From assembly GCF_038958875.1 (NCBI RefSeq), contig NZ_CP152407.1:1805501-1869500 (forward strand): a DNA stretch of 64,000 nt. Direction: 5' to 3'. The notes beneath the pieces were generated by a model, which saw only the letters and a program-made list of their open reading frames with translations, did no database searches and was not told the DNA's origin. This document shows positions 42,765 to 51,313 of this stretch, piece by piece (within the stretch, counting starts at the first letter, position 1; each line of letters begins with the position of its first letter). The translations under genes were made by a program, and so were the position numbers. Source of the stretch: Acidovorax sp. FHTAMBA. Lineage in GTDB: Bacteria > Pseudomonadota > Gammaproteobacteria > Burkholderiales > Burkholderiaceae_C.

Positions 42765-43067
42765 ATGAACGTCACTACTAAGCCATTAGATGCTCTATCG
42801 CCAGTCGGCTTGTTGGGAAACTCTGTGCACAAAGCGCCGAGCATCCAGGAAGGCGGTTTTCTGGACGCGATGAAGCAGGCGCTGACAACCACCAGCCATT
42901 TGCAAAGTGAGTCGGGTCGGCTGAGTCGTGAGGTCACACTCGGCAATCCCACGGTCAGCTTGGAAGAAACGATGCTCGCCGGAGTCAAGTCGAACATTGC
43001 GTTTCAGGCTACCCTGCAAAGTCGTAACCGAATTGTTCAAGCCTACACCGATGTGATGAATATGTAG
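42765..43067 (+). CDS. FliE-like flagellar/type III basal-body protein, orphan
   Basis: 100 residues from ATG 42765 (an in-frame ATG at 42690 is possible). The C-terminal half VSLEETMLAGVKSNIAFQA, then LQSRNRIVQAYTDVMNM, matches the FliE signature (sLeevM...K...F.....vRNklv.AYq.iM.M), and the length is right. No flagellar or type III genes are near; the neighbours are a nuclease-like gene and a broken methyltransferase. It is a stray copy. Confidence 0.65.
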   Translation: MNVTTKPLDALSPVGLLGNSVHKAPSIQEGGFLDAMKQALTTTSHLQSESGRLSREVTLGNPTVSLEETMLAGVKSNIAFQATLQSRNRIVQAYTDVMNM

Positions 43068-43187
43068 GTGTGACTTGCTCTGGGCAAAAGCCACGTAGTC
43101 GGAGCACAGATCGGCGCGGACGCTTCCCAGCGAAGTCGGCACATTCCTGCGAGAGCATAGACGCGCGTACTTTCATTGGAGATTTAC

Positions 43188-43408
43188 ATGCAGTCCAAAG
43201 ATCATTGGGAGCAGGTCTACACGGCAAAGCCCACCTCTGGGGTGAGTTGGTTTCAGGAACACGCTCAGCAATCCACCCAGCTCATTCGGCAGACTTCAGT
43301 CGCCCGTGATGCGAGCATCATTGATATTGGAGGGGGTGCTTCAACTTTGGTCGATGATTTGCTTGATGAGGGGTACATGAAGGTCGCGGTTCTTGACTTG
43401 TCCGAGGC
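43188..43408 (+). pseudogene. SAM-dependent methyltransferase, truncated by IS21
   Basis: ATG at 43188 behind TTGGAG. The protein starts MQSKDHWEQVYTAKP, with SVSWFQEH-like segment and the SAM loop SIIDIGGGASTLVDD, then VLDLSEA, and is cut at residue 74 by the IS21 end (43409). Family: small class I methyltransferases of the thiopurine/tellurite type. The other remnant at 5482-5616 covers the same motif I but is a different sequence. Confidence 0.8.
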
Positions 43409-43525
43409 TGTTGACGCCGACCGAAAACTGAGCCACTTTTTGGTGTGATGCCGACCTAAAACTGAGCCAGGTGTTTTACCTACCCTGCTGTTTTGTGCAG
43501 CAAGGGAATGAAGAGGGTGATCACC

Positions 43526-45052
43526 ATGGACATGATTGGCAAGATACGGCGGATGCACCGCCGGGACAAGAAGACGAAGCGGGAGATATCGAGGGCCACG
43601 GGTCTGTCGCGCAACACGGTGGCCAAGTGGCTGGACGAGGCGCAGCCGGTCGAGCCCAAGTACCGCCGGGAGGCGGCGAAGGCGACCAAGCTGTCGGCGC
43701 ACGAGGCGGAGCTCAAGCAAGCCTTGAAGGCCGATGCCAAGCGGCCCAAGAAGGAGCGGCGCACGGCCAAGGCCTTGTTCACGCAGATCAAGGCAGCGGG
43801 CTACGAAGGTGGCTACACGCGGGTGACGGACTTCATCCGCAAGTGGCGCCAAGGTGAAGGCCAACAGGCGGCCTGCAAGGCCTTCGTGCCATTGACCTTC
43901 GAGCTTGGCGAGGCCTTCCAGTTCGACTGGAGCGAAGACGGCTTGCTGGTGGGCGGGGTGTACTACCGCATGCAGGTCTCGCACATGAAGCTGTGTGCCA
44001 GTGGGGCCTTCTGGCTGGTGGCCTACCCCAGCCAAGGCCACGAGATGCTGTTCGATGCGCACACCCGCAGCTTTGCAGCGCTGGGTGGCGTGGCACGCCG
44101 TGGCATCTACGACAACATGAAGACGGCGGTCGACAAAGTCAAGAAGGGCAAAGGCCCCGTGGTCAATGCGCGCTTTGCAGCCATGTGCGCGCACTATCTG
44201 TTCGACCCTGATTTTTGCAACCGTGCCAGCGGCTGGGAGAAGGGGCGCGTGGAGAAGGATGTGCAAGACAGCCGCCGTCGCATCTGGGTGGAGGCGGGGC
44301 AATGGCGCTTTGGCAGCTTTACCGAGCTCAATGCGTGGCTGGGCGAGCGCTGCCGGGCTCTGTGGCGAGAGCTGCGCCACCCGCAGCACAAAGCGTTCAG
44401 CATCGCCGAGATGCTGGAGCTGGAGCAAAGCCACCTGATGCCGATGCCGGTGGCCTTTGATGGCTATGTTGAGAACCCGGCCAAGGTGAGCAGCACCTGC
44501 CTGGTGACGGTGGCGCGCAACCGCTACTCGGTGCCCTGCGAATGGGCGGGGCAAATGGTCAGCACACACCTGTACCCGGCGCAGATCGTGGTGGTGGCCG
44601 GCGATGCTATGGTGGCCACGCACGAGCGCCTGAGCGATCGCAACCAGACCCGCTACGACTGGCAGCATTACGTGCCGCTGATCGAGCGCAAGCCGGGCGC
44701 GCTGCGCAACGGCGCGCCCTTTGCAGACCTGCCCGAGCCATTGCAGCGCATGCGCAAAGGCTTGCTGCACCAGGAGGGCGGCGACAGGGTGATGGCGCAG
44801 GTACTGGCCGAGGTGCCCAAGCAAGGGCTGGACGCCGTGCTGGTGGCGGTGGAGTTGGCCCTGGAGAGTGCGCCGCCATCGGGGCGGGTGAGCACCGAGC
44901 ACGTCATCAACGTGCTCGGCCGCCTGCAAGCGCAGCCCCTGCCCGAGACGGTTGCGACCAACCTGCAAGTGAGCCAGACACCCCTGGCCGACACGGCGCG
45001 CTATGACAGCCTGCGCGCTGGCAGCGACATGCAGGAGGCCGATCATGCGTGA
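43526..45052 (+). CDS. istA: IstA transposase of IS21
   Basis: 508 residues from ATG 43526 (43493 and 43508 are alternatives). Helix-turn-helix at the N-terminus (KREISRATGLSRNTVAKWL) and rve core (FQFDWSEDG, then RRGIYDNMKTAVDK and GWEKGRVEKDVQD). Intact. Overlaps istB by 8 bases. Confidence 0.93.
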   Translation: MDMIGKIRRMHRRDKKTKREISRATGLSRNTVAKWLDEAQPVEPKYRREAAKATKLSAHEAELKQALKADAKRPKKERRTAKALFTQIKAAGYEGGYTRVTDFIRKWRQGEGQQAACKAFVPLTFELGEAFQFDWSEDGLLVGGVYYRMQVSHMKLCASGAFWLVAYPSQGHEMLFDAHTRSFAALGGVARRGIYDNMKTAVDKVKKGKGPVVNARFAAMCAHYLFDPDFCNRASGWEKGRVEKDVQDSRRRIWVEAGQWRFGSFTELNAWLGERCRALWRELRHPQHKAFSIAEMLELEQSHLMPMPVAFDGYVENPAKVSSTCLVTVARNRYSVPCEWAGQMVSTHLYPAQIVVVAGDAMVATHERLSDRNQTRYDWQHYVPLIERKPGALRNGAPFADLPEPLQRMRKGLLHQEGGDRVMAQVLAEVPKQGLDAVLVAVELALESAPPSGRVSTEHVINVLGRLQAQPLPETVATNLQVSQTPLADTARYDSLRAGSDMQEADHA

Positions 45053-45830
45053 GCTGGACAAGGAGTTCAAAGAGCTGCGCCTGTACGGCATGGCCGGGGC
45101 CTGGGAGGACCTGGTCAAGCAAGGCGGCCACGCCACGCTGGAGAGCTCGCGCTGGCTGCTGGAGCACCTGCTGCAAGCGGAAGTCACGGACAGGGCCATG
45201 CGCTCAGTGAGCTACCAGATGCACACGGCGAAGTTCCCCGTGCACCGCGACCTGGCGGGCTTCGACTTCGAATGCTCGCCCGTGGACAAAAAGCTCATCG
45301 AGCAGTTGGCCAGCATGGCGTTCACCGAGCAGGCGCACAACGTGGTGCTAGTGGGTGGCCCCGGCACGGGCAAGACGCATCTGGCCACGGCCATCGGCGT
45401 GGCGGGCATCACGCGCCATGGCTCACGCGTGCGGTTTTACTCCACGGTGGACCTGGTCAACGCACTGGAGCAGGAGAAGGCCCAAGGCAAGGCAGGCCGC
45501 ATCGCAGCGAGCTTGCAGCGCATGGACCTGGTCATCCTTGATGAGCTGGGCTACCTGCCCTTCAGCCAGGCAGGCGGCGCCTTGCTGTTCCACCTGCTGA
45601 GCAAGCTCTACGAGCAGACCAGCGTGATGATCACCACCAACCTGGACTTCAAGGAATGGTCCAGCGTGTTCGGCGATGCCAAGATGACCACGGCACTGCT
45701 GGATCGACTCACGCACCACTGCCACATCGTCGAGACGGGCAACGAGTCCCACAGGTTCATGCACAGCACAGCCGTGGCCAAGAAACGCATCAAGGCACGC
45801 GAACAGGCCAAGAAGGCTGAGCCGTTCTGA
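45045..45830 (+). CDS. istB: IstB AAA+ helper of IS21
   Basis: 261 residues from ATG 45045, preceded by CAGGAGG. Walker A GGPGTGKTHL, Walker B VILDELGYL. A DnaC-like ATPase. A 5-bp-stem, inverted GC-rich repeat (GCAAGCCGCTACGGGCTTCGCC region, 45842-45865) after the stop is a likely terminator. Confidence 0.93.
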   Translation: MRELDKEFKELRLYGMAGAWEDLVKQGGHATLESSRWLLEHLLQAEVTDRAMRSVSYQMHTAKFPVHRDLAGFDFECSPVDKKLIEQLASMAFTEQAHNVVLVGGPGTGKTHLATAIGVAGITRHGSRVRFYSTVDLVNALEQEKAQGKAGRIAASLQRMDLVILDELGYLPFSQAGGALLFHLLSKLYEQTSVMITTNLDFKEWSSVFGDAKMTTALLDRLTHHCHIVETGNESHRFMHSTAVAKKRIKAREQAKKAEPF

Positions 45831-46028
45831 GCGGTTCAAGGGCAAGCCGCTACGGGCTTCGCCCTGCGCGGCTTACCCTCAACGGACGACCACCGAGCTC
45901 GATCACCAAGGAGACCAAAACCGACCCAAGGCACTACACTTATCCACAGCCGACCTTCACAGGTTGGCCATTAGCCCTGGCTCAAAATTCAATCGGCACG
46001 GTGGCTCAATTTTGAATCGGCGCCAACA

Positions 46029-46156
46029 TGTTGGTCCAGCGCCGCCTGGATTTCAGGGGGGATCAGGTGCGAGAAGAATGTGGCGTCATCGATTGCGCAA
46101 AGCGTGGGGAATACGAACGACACGATGACCAACCATCTGAAGGCAGATTTACTCAC
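46029..46156 (-). pseudogene. 5' fragment of a secreted or membrane protein gene, cut by IS21
   Basis: A GTG at 46156 opens SKSAFRWLVIVSFVFP, then TLCAIDDATFF and IPPEIQAALDQ, before the IS21 end. It begins like a signal peptide or first membrane helix. The rest of the gene is absent. Family unknown. Confidence 0.5.
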
Positions 46157-46381
46157 AGGCTCACTCCCAAGATTTTTAAGGGCTCCATCCTAGTGGCCTA
46201 CTGTGGCGGCCTGGTCACCTCCATGGGGCGCGGCCATACCTGCTCGACACACGAAGCGATACGCGGGTGTTTCATGCCGTGGTCGGCACTTGATGGTTGC
46301 TTGAGGCCGCTGTTGAAGTTACAGCGGTCGGCGACAACATTCCGCGAACTGGAGCGAAAAGTTGCCGTTCAACGTCGCCGT

Positions 46382-46843
46382 ATGTATGTGGCAGAAAATC
46401 CTCTGCCTCTGCCTCTGCCTCTGCCTCTGCCTCTGCCTCTGCCTCTGCCTCTGCCTCTGCCTCTGCCTCTGCCTCTGCCTCTGCCTCTGCCTCTACCGGA
46501 AACGGATGCTGTGACACTTGAGATTGATTGGATTGGTCATCGGCGTGCTTTGGATGAGCACGAAGCCAAATACCAAGAGTATTTGGAAGAAGAAGCGCGA
46601 CGGCGTGAGGAAGAGGAAGTGGAAAAGCAATCGGCCAAGGGTCCATCGGGCATGGCCAAGTTCATGGCTACTCAAATATGCAAGGAAAAAGGAAGGGCAG
46701 AGTCGTTTGAGATGATCAATCGGACCACGGAGGGCGAACTCACAGTGATCAGCGGCAGGTTCCATTTCAAGAACGGGAAATCCGGGCTGTTCAAGTTCAA
46801 GCTGAAAGAGACCCCGGATGGGTGGAAACACCGGAGCAGATAA
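46382..46843 (+). CDS. Pro-Leu repeat protein (153 aa)
   Basis: ATG at 46382 is followed after MYVAEN by 16 Pro-Leu dipeptides, then ETDAVTLEIDWIGH, a charged coiled region (YLEEEARRREEEEVEK) and a C-terminal beta-like part (FHFKNGKSGLFKFKLKE). No signal peptide, and no recognisable domain or ribosome site. The frame is open far upstream (to 46028), so the start is uncertain. The repeat is a simple hexamer, so its length may vary. Codon use of the C-terminal half is compatible with a real gene. No gene is seen from 46157 to 46381. Confidence 0.5.
   Translation: MYVAENPLPLPLPLPLPLPLPLPLPLPLPLPLPLPLPLPETDAVTLEIDWIGHRRALDEHEAKYQEYLEEEARRREEEEVEKQSAKGPSGMAKFMATQICKEKGRAESFEMINRTTEGELTVISGRFHFKNGKSGLFKFKLKETPDGWKHRSR
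46400..46495 (+). repeat. Hexanucleotide microsatellite (CCTCTG)15 CCTCTA
   Basis: Sixteen 6-bp units in 96 bases, the first 15 perfect. In frame, it encodes (Pro-Leu)16. Unit gain or loss keeps the reading frame, so the result is length variation, not on-off switching. Confidence 0.95.
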
Positions 46844-47030
46844 AAGCGCGCCTGTCTTTCGCCTGTGGCAAGCGACCCATCCCTGCGTTCGCTTCGCGGT
46901 ATAGAGTCACCGCCTTTCACTCTGTGAACTGCGCGTGCCCTGTGCACGCCCTATCCTTCGACACTCTGTGTCACACCCTTCCGGGCCCATGCGCCCGTGG
47001 GGATGCTGGGTCTTGTTTCCCACCAAGTCC

Positions 47031-47309
47031 ATGCAAAAAATCCAGCCCTATGTGCACCTCCAGCCCACGGAGGAAGACGTACCGCAGCCTCTCGATCCGC
47101 AAAGCCTGGAGTTCTTCCGGGACATGCGGGTAGAGCAGGGTATACCGGTGCGTTTTGTCCATCGTGGGCGTGCGGTGGACATCGTGAGCGGCCAGGTCCA
47201 AGACCCGGCAACTCCTGCGTCCCACCAGATTACGTACTGGAACTTCGACCGCGAAACGGCCCTCGCCGTGGCCGCGGTTACAAGAACCCAGCCAGTGTTT
47301 ACGCACTGA
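47031..47309 (+). CDS. Hypothetical protein (92 aa)
   Basis: Starts MQKIQPYVHLQPTEED; soluble, with the strand-like segment GIPVRFVHRGRAVDIVSG. Not recognised. No good ribosome site. No gene is seen from 46844 to 47030. Confidence 0.4.
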   Translation: MQKIQPYVHLQPTEEDVPQPLDPQSLEFFRDMRVEQGIPVRFVHRGRAVDIVSGQVQDPATPASHQITYWNFDRETALAVAAVTRTQPVFTH

Positions 47310-47566
47310 GCTGACGGTTCAATCAATCAATCTGTTCGCGCTTCACGCGAATGCTCTCCGCAAGGAAACTTCACCTTGACCATACATCATGATGCCACGT
47401 TGCGTCCCAAAATCTTGCCCACATCGGCCTGGGTGTGCTGTTGGGGTGTAAGGCATGTCACGCTGCTAGTACAGCAGATGAGCGACTGGGCCAAGCTAGA
47501 GCTGAAAGCAGTTTTACCGGCTATATTGCAATGTATACGTCCCTGACGAAGAAGGATGGGTTCACT

Positions 47567-47833
47567 ATGGAAGCATTGGTCATGCCTTCAACTCCTGTCC
47601 TGATCTACGGACTCTTTGTATTGCTCTTCATTCTCATCGCAATCCCCGTGGGGCGAATGATTGACGAGGCCAACAAAGAAACCGACGAGTCAATTAAGTT
47701 GCTACAACAGCGTCGCAATGAGCAACTGCAAGAACCTTCCGAAAACATTGCCTGCGGGGACGCGCCACCCAGTGAGGTAGCCCATCGGCTGCCAGGGAGT
47801 CTCGATAAAAAGGTGGCAGGTCGCAAGCCATAG
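47567..47833 (+). CDS. Small single-pass membrane protein (88 aa)
   Basis: ATG 47567 with AAGGA ten bases upstream. One membrane helix at residues 8-28 (LIYGLFVLLFILIAIPVG), then a charged cytoplasmic tail. Unknown. From 47310 to 47566 I see no gene. Confidence 0.45.
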   Translation: MEALVMPSTPVLIYGLFVLLFILIAIPVGRMIDEANKETDESIKLLQQRRNEQLQEPSENIACGDAPPSEVAHRLPGSLDKKVAGRKP

Positions 47834-47848
47834 TGGTTTCGCGGGAGT

Positions 47849-48760
47849 TTAAGGTTTCCCAACCAGCTCCTGGAAATTTGACTTGTATTGCTGCCATGGC
47901 ATCAAATCCAGTTCCGCTTCTCCATTGGGTGCGGGCCAGTAGTCTGTGGTCATGCAGGCCTTGTAAATACCCAGTGCCGCCTCGTACTTTGCGCGACCGT
48001 TCTCGAGGAAGTTCACCGAGGCGGGCCGAAAGCACGTGCTATAGGGCGCACTGGATTCCACCGGTACGAAGATGAACTCCTTGGGCTTTGAGGTTCCCTC
48101 GAAGATGCACCGTGCCAGTGAGTACATGTAGGCCTGCAAGTCGTAGTGCCGCGCAATTGCGTCCGCCTGGAATGAAGGCAGGCTGATGTGACGGGTGGTC
48201 TTCAGGTCAAAGGTGAAGTCTGGATGGTGCAGGTCAGGTCGCGTGCGGCAAGCGACGCCTGTGTTCGGGTCTTTATAGAAAACAGAAGGCTCGACCACGC
48301 CTTCTTCCACATACCGGTAGAACGGTCGGCCACGGAAGCCGGACTCCATTACTAGGCCCGCACCATGCTGCATCTGCAGGTACTCCTGCAGTGACATAAC
48401 GATGCGACTGCAGTTGGCTTTTGAGAAGGCCCGCCCATCGACCGTATTCAAAGGGCCTGGATACAGCGCGACGACTGACGCTGCAGTATGAGGCTCCAGA
48501 ACCAGCATGTGCATTACGGTGCCCAGGTCCATCTGCTTGGAAGACTTTTTGCCCATCAGGTTGGACATGAAGTGCGCAGGTGAGACCAGAAGATCTTTCA
48601 GCATGGAGGACGACAACACGTCCCTATGACCGTGGTAAGTGGTGCCGGGCATTTCCTGCATGCAGCAATTCGAATGGGTGCTGGCCACAGATCCATTGTG
48701 GTGAAGTGTGTTCGCGAGATTCATGCAACCCAAGATACCGGACGATTTCATCCTGTCCAT
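47849..48760 (-). CDS. Exonuclease VIII/RecE-like PD-(D/E)xK nuclease
   Basis: Up to 303 residues (start uncertain; ATG 48724 or later also possible). Shows the phage RecE/lambda-like pattern: SSSMLKDLLVSPAHF near the N-terminus, QMDLGTVMHMLVLEP, then RTRPDLHHPDFTFDLKTT (catalytic D and D-x-K) and HYDLQAYMYSLA (the QxxxY motif of RecB-type nucleases). Phage recombination exonucleases have this layout and normally pair with an annealing protein, but none is adjacent. Possibly a prophage remnant. Confidence 0.7.
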   Translation of the reverse strand: MDRMKSSGILGCMNLANTLHHNGSVASTHSNCCMQEMPGTTYHGHRDVLSSSMLKDLLVSPAHFMSNLMGKKSSKQMDLGTVMHMLVLEPHTAASVVALYPGPLNTVDGRAFSKANCSRIVMSLQEYLQMQHGAGLVMESGFRGRPFYRYVEEGVVEPSVFYKDPNTGVACRTRPDLHHPDFTFDLKTTRHISLPSFQADAIARHYDLQAYMYSLARCIFEGTSKPKEFIFVPVESSAPYSTCFRPASVNFLENGRAKYEAALGIYKACMTTDYWPAPNGEAELDLMPWQQYKSNFQELVGKP

Positions 48761-48858
48761 AGTGGACCCGGGTGTTCGGAACTTGGCAGTGCTACCCCAT
48801 TGACGGATGGGGGAACACCGGTAGATTGGGATGCATGGACCACCAACATAAAGAGCAC

Positions 48859-49788
48859 ATGATCAACACAACCAATGTCAACGCGGAACCCTTGGGGGAA
48901 CTTCTGCACGTATACGAAGCCCTGCGAGCAGGCGATGAAGCCCGGTTGCGCCGGCTTTGGGAAACAACACCCTCGACTGAAGAGTTCAGCGAAATACTGC
49001 GCGTGGCTGTGGCTCACGACAGCTACCCCATTGTTTCCCGCGGCGTCGTGCGCGCTCATGAGCATGGCGCGCTGTGGATGATGCCCGTTGTGGTGGATCC
49101 GGTGCACGGCGACGAGCTGGTAGTGGACATGTGGATGCAGCGCTGGCTGCAAGCCCAGGTGTCAGGTCAGAGGCAGAAGGCAACGACCATCGACAAGATC
49201 CCGTCGATGGAATCCATCCTCGCGTTGCAGCCGACTCATTTGCAGGGACTTCTGACCATGCTTCTTGGCCACGATACATCGGCTCCAACTTTCGGTTTCA
49301 ACGCATCCAGCGCTGGCGAACTGCAGAGGCACCTTCCGAGGCTCAGGTTCATTGTCGGCGCGATCAGCAGAATAGACGAAAACCCAGAGTTCCCTTCCAT
49401 GGACACACTGGAGCTTCAGACATTCGCAAGGCACGCATCGCTCCAGGCCAGCGTACAGGGCAGGGGAGATGTACTGATTCAGGATACTGTTCGCGTCGGG
49501 GAAATGCTTCCGTTTCGGGATGCGGTGGTAGCAGGCCTGCTGCTGTGGATCGAAGAGATCAGCCGCAGGTATGAGGTGATGGCCTGGTCGCTCGAACCGC
49601 GAATGTCTGTGGTTCATCTGGGCATTGAACTGATCCTGGAGGAATGCAACCATGCCGTTTTGGGCGTCCCATTGCCTTTGTGGGAGGTGGGCCGCGAGGG
49701 TATCGCCGCAGTGACAGACCGCTGCTCAGTGTGGAAGTTTTGCCCGGACTTGCTGACGAGTGTTCCTGTCTCGGCCAAGCTGTCTTGA
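48859..49788 (+). CDS. Hypothetical protein (309 aa)
   Basis: Soluble, helical, with leucine-rich helices (LLHVYEALRAGDEARLRRLW at the start). No domain recognised. Begins 98 bases from the divergent nuclease gene. The intergenic DNA has no clear promoter. Last intact gene before the integrase. Confidence 0.55.
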   Translation: MINTTNVNAEPLGELLHVYEALRAGDEARLRRLWETTPSTEEFSEILRVAVAHDSYPIVSRGVVRAHEHGALWMMPVVVDPVHGDELVVDMWMQRWLQAQVSGQRQKATTIDKIPSMESILALQPTHLQGLLTMLLGHDTSAPTFGFNASSAGELQRHLPRLRFIVGAISRIDENPEFPSMDTLELQTFARHASLQASVQGRGDVLIQDTVRVGEMLPFRDAVVAGLLLWIEEISRRYEVMAWSLEPRMSVVHLGIELILEECNHAVLGVPLPLWEVGREGIAAVTDRCSVWKFCPDLLTSVPVSAKLS

Positions 49789-50034
49789 CGGCTCTTTGAA
49801 GAACTGGCCTTTGCCACATGTCCCGAGTTGTTCGTCGGTATTCAGCCCAAGTTGGCAGATTTTTATCGAGCCTGGACTTTGAAAGAAGCCTGGCTCAAGT
49901 CGTTGGGAGAAGCGGTCACACTTGGGAGTCTGCAGGCATTGCGCATATGTCCGCCAGCCCCTGATGACAGCTATACACTGACTAGTTGGTTGTTTGCTGA
50001 TGGCGTGACGAGTTACTTAGCTCGCCAAAGATAG
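49789..50034 (+). pseudogene. C-terminal fragment of a 4'-phosphopantetheinyl transferase
   Basis: Starts immediately after the stop of the previous gene, reads LFEELAFATCPEL, then the signature FYRAWTLKEAWLKSLGE (the second half of the PPTase active site, W-xx-KEA), and ends SYLARQR. The N-terminal half with the Mg-binding aspartates is missing. So it is a fragment that met the previous gene by recombination. Confidence 0.5.
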
Positions 50035-50078
50035 AACGGCGTTCATGGGCACAGCTTAGTCCAAGGTGGAAGAGGGTG

Positions 50079-51104
50079 CTAGCCCAGCTTAGCGGCGAGC
50101 TCGGAGGCATGCAGCTGGACGTAGAGCTGGAGCAGCCTCAGTGTCCTATGTCCGCTGATGCCGGACAGCTCAAGCACAGACAGATCTCCGCGCTCTGCGA
50201 GGCGCGAGAGCGCCTCATGGCGCAGATCGTGCCAGCGGAAATTGTCTATCTTTGCTCGCCTGCAGGCGGTGCGAAAAACCGTGGAGAGGGTTTGTTTTTC
50301 GAGGGGAAAGACTCGCCCATCAATGGAGCGGGGCAGACCTTCCAACACGGCTTTCGCCGTGCTGGATAGCGGGACAGCGCGTGCTGTTCCGTTTTTGGTT
50401 TGAGGAAGCCACGCTACGCGCTTGGTCAGGTCGATCCGATCCCAGGTCAGGGCGAGCTGCTCGCCTTGGCGCATTGCCGACGCAATGCTGAATTCCACTG
50501 CTGGCAGGAGCCAGCGATTTTGCGACTGGCCGCAGGCGGCCAGCAGTGCCGCGGTGTCCTGCGCCGTCAGGCGCCGGTCGCGCGAAGGGCTGTCCTTGGG
50601 CTTGCGGATCTGCGCCACGGGGTTGCCCATGGGCAGGGGAATGCCGAATTCCTTGCTAGCCACGTCCAGCACCTTGGACAGCAGATCCAGCTCGGTCTTG
50701 ACCGTCGCCCCGCTGATCCGGGGCGCGGCCTTCGGGTCTTTGTACCGGGGATCAGGATCGGCGAGGCGCTGATCCCTGTACCAGGCCACCCGTTCCGATG
50801 TGATGGCCACGAGCGAGAAGGCCCCTAGCCGGGCCATCAAGTGGCCTAGCTTGGCCTTCCAGGCCTCCCCCCGATAGTGGTGGGGTGCGTAGTCGTTGGC
50901 GAAGTCCTGGGCCAGGTCCTTGAACAACTTGGCTTCGGCGCGTGCCGTGGGCACGAAGGCGCCGCGCTCAATCTGTGCCTCGACCTGGCGAGCCCATGAC
51001 TCGGCCAGGGTTTTGGTGGGGAACGTCTTGGACTGCAGGGGCTGGCCCTTGCGCCGGATGCGCGCTTGCCAGTAGCCAGAGTCAAGCAGTTTGATTGCGG
51101 CCAT
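50079..51104 (-). CDS. int: Tyrosine-type site-specific integrase of the island
   Basis: 341 residues. N-terminal arm and SAM-like core-binding domain, then the catalytic residues R (ASAMRQGEQL, near 210), HxxR (HDLRHEAL, near 295), H (ISGHRTL) and Y (LLQLYVQ) near 325. It lies 108 bases from the tRNA fragment and its gene points inward, the usual layout for tRNA-targeting island integrases. Intact. Confidence 0.92.
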   Translation of the reverse strand: MAAIKLLDSGYWQARIRRKGQPLQSKTFPTKTLAESWARQVEAQIERGAFVPTARAEAKLFKDLAQDFANDYAPHHYRGEAWKAKLGHLMARLGAFSLVAITSERVAWYRDQRLADPDPRYKDPKAAPRISGATVKTELDLLSKVLDVASKEFGIPLPMGNPVAQIRKPKDSPSRDRRLTAQDTAALLAACGQSQNRWLLPAVEFSIASAMRQGEQLALTWDRIDLTKRVAWLPQTKNGTARAVPLSSTAKAVLEGLPRSIDGRVFPLEKQTLSTVFRTACRRAKIDNFRWHDLRHEALSRLAERGDLSVLELSGISGHRTLRLLQLYVQLHASELAAKLG

Positions 51105-51211
51105 AGGTGAACCTCAATTGGCATGGAATTGGCATGGAATCCCAATTTAATCACATCCAATCGGCCTGTGGGCCTCATGAAATATAGGTTTTTTTAGAAG
51201 AAATTTCCCCC

Positions 51212-51272
51212 CTGCTAAGGGAGTATGGGGTGTAGAGCCTCATCGAGGGTTCGAATCCCTCCGTTTCCGCCA
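51212..51272 (+). other. 3' fragment of a tRNA-Ser(GCU); likely attR of the island
   Basis: Reads from the anticodon loop CTGCTAA through a long variable arm (ATGGGG...CCTCAT pairs), a T arm (GAGGG-TTCGAAT-CCCTC) and the acceptor 3' strand ending CGTTTCCGCCA. The long variable arm and anticodon GCU indicate serine. Bases upstream do not form the D arm or a 5' acceptor strand. So only the 3' half is here. The complete or reconstituted gene would lie beyond the left end of the island. Confidence 0.75.
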
Positions 51273-51278
51273 GAGCAT

Positions 51279-51313
51279 AAAGCCCCAAGCGACCCCTCGC
51301 TTGGGGCTTTTCT
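51279..51313 (+). terminator. Rho-independent terminator behind the tRNA fragment
   Basis: AAAGCCCCAAGCG-acccct-CGCTTGGGGCTTT, a 13-bp stem followed by TCT. It is the original tRNA terminator and so is chromosomal. From 51314 to 51851 I recognise no gene. Confidence 0.85.

Larger units (their letters stand above)
43409..46028 (+). mobile_element. Complete IS21-family element
   Basis: 2620 bp with ends TGTTGACGCCGACC and complement of TGTTGGCGCCGATT, and subterminal repeats of the same motif (two tandem copies at each end), as in IS21. Contains intact istA and istB. Flanks differ (CCGAGGC left, TGTTGGTC right), so no target duplication is visible; it may have recombined with the other copy at 14142-17970. 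Confidence 0.9.

Noticed and set aside
43265..45199. 644-codon minus-strand open frame
   Set aside because: Exactly antisense to istA of IS21; the plus-strand frame has clear transposase motifs, and high GC keeps the opposite strand open.
47435..47566. CKACH haem-like motif upstream of the small membrane protein
   Set aside because: The frame has no signal peptide or cytochrome context before the motif, and the better ribosome site is at the later ATG.
51170..51272. Complete tRNA-Ser gene
   Set aside because: Upstream bases give neither the GGAAACG acceptor strand nor a D arm; only the 3' part from the anticodon loop folds.
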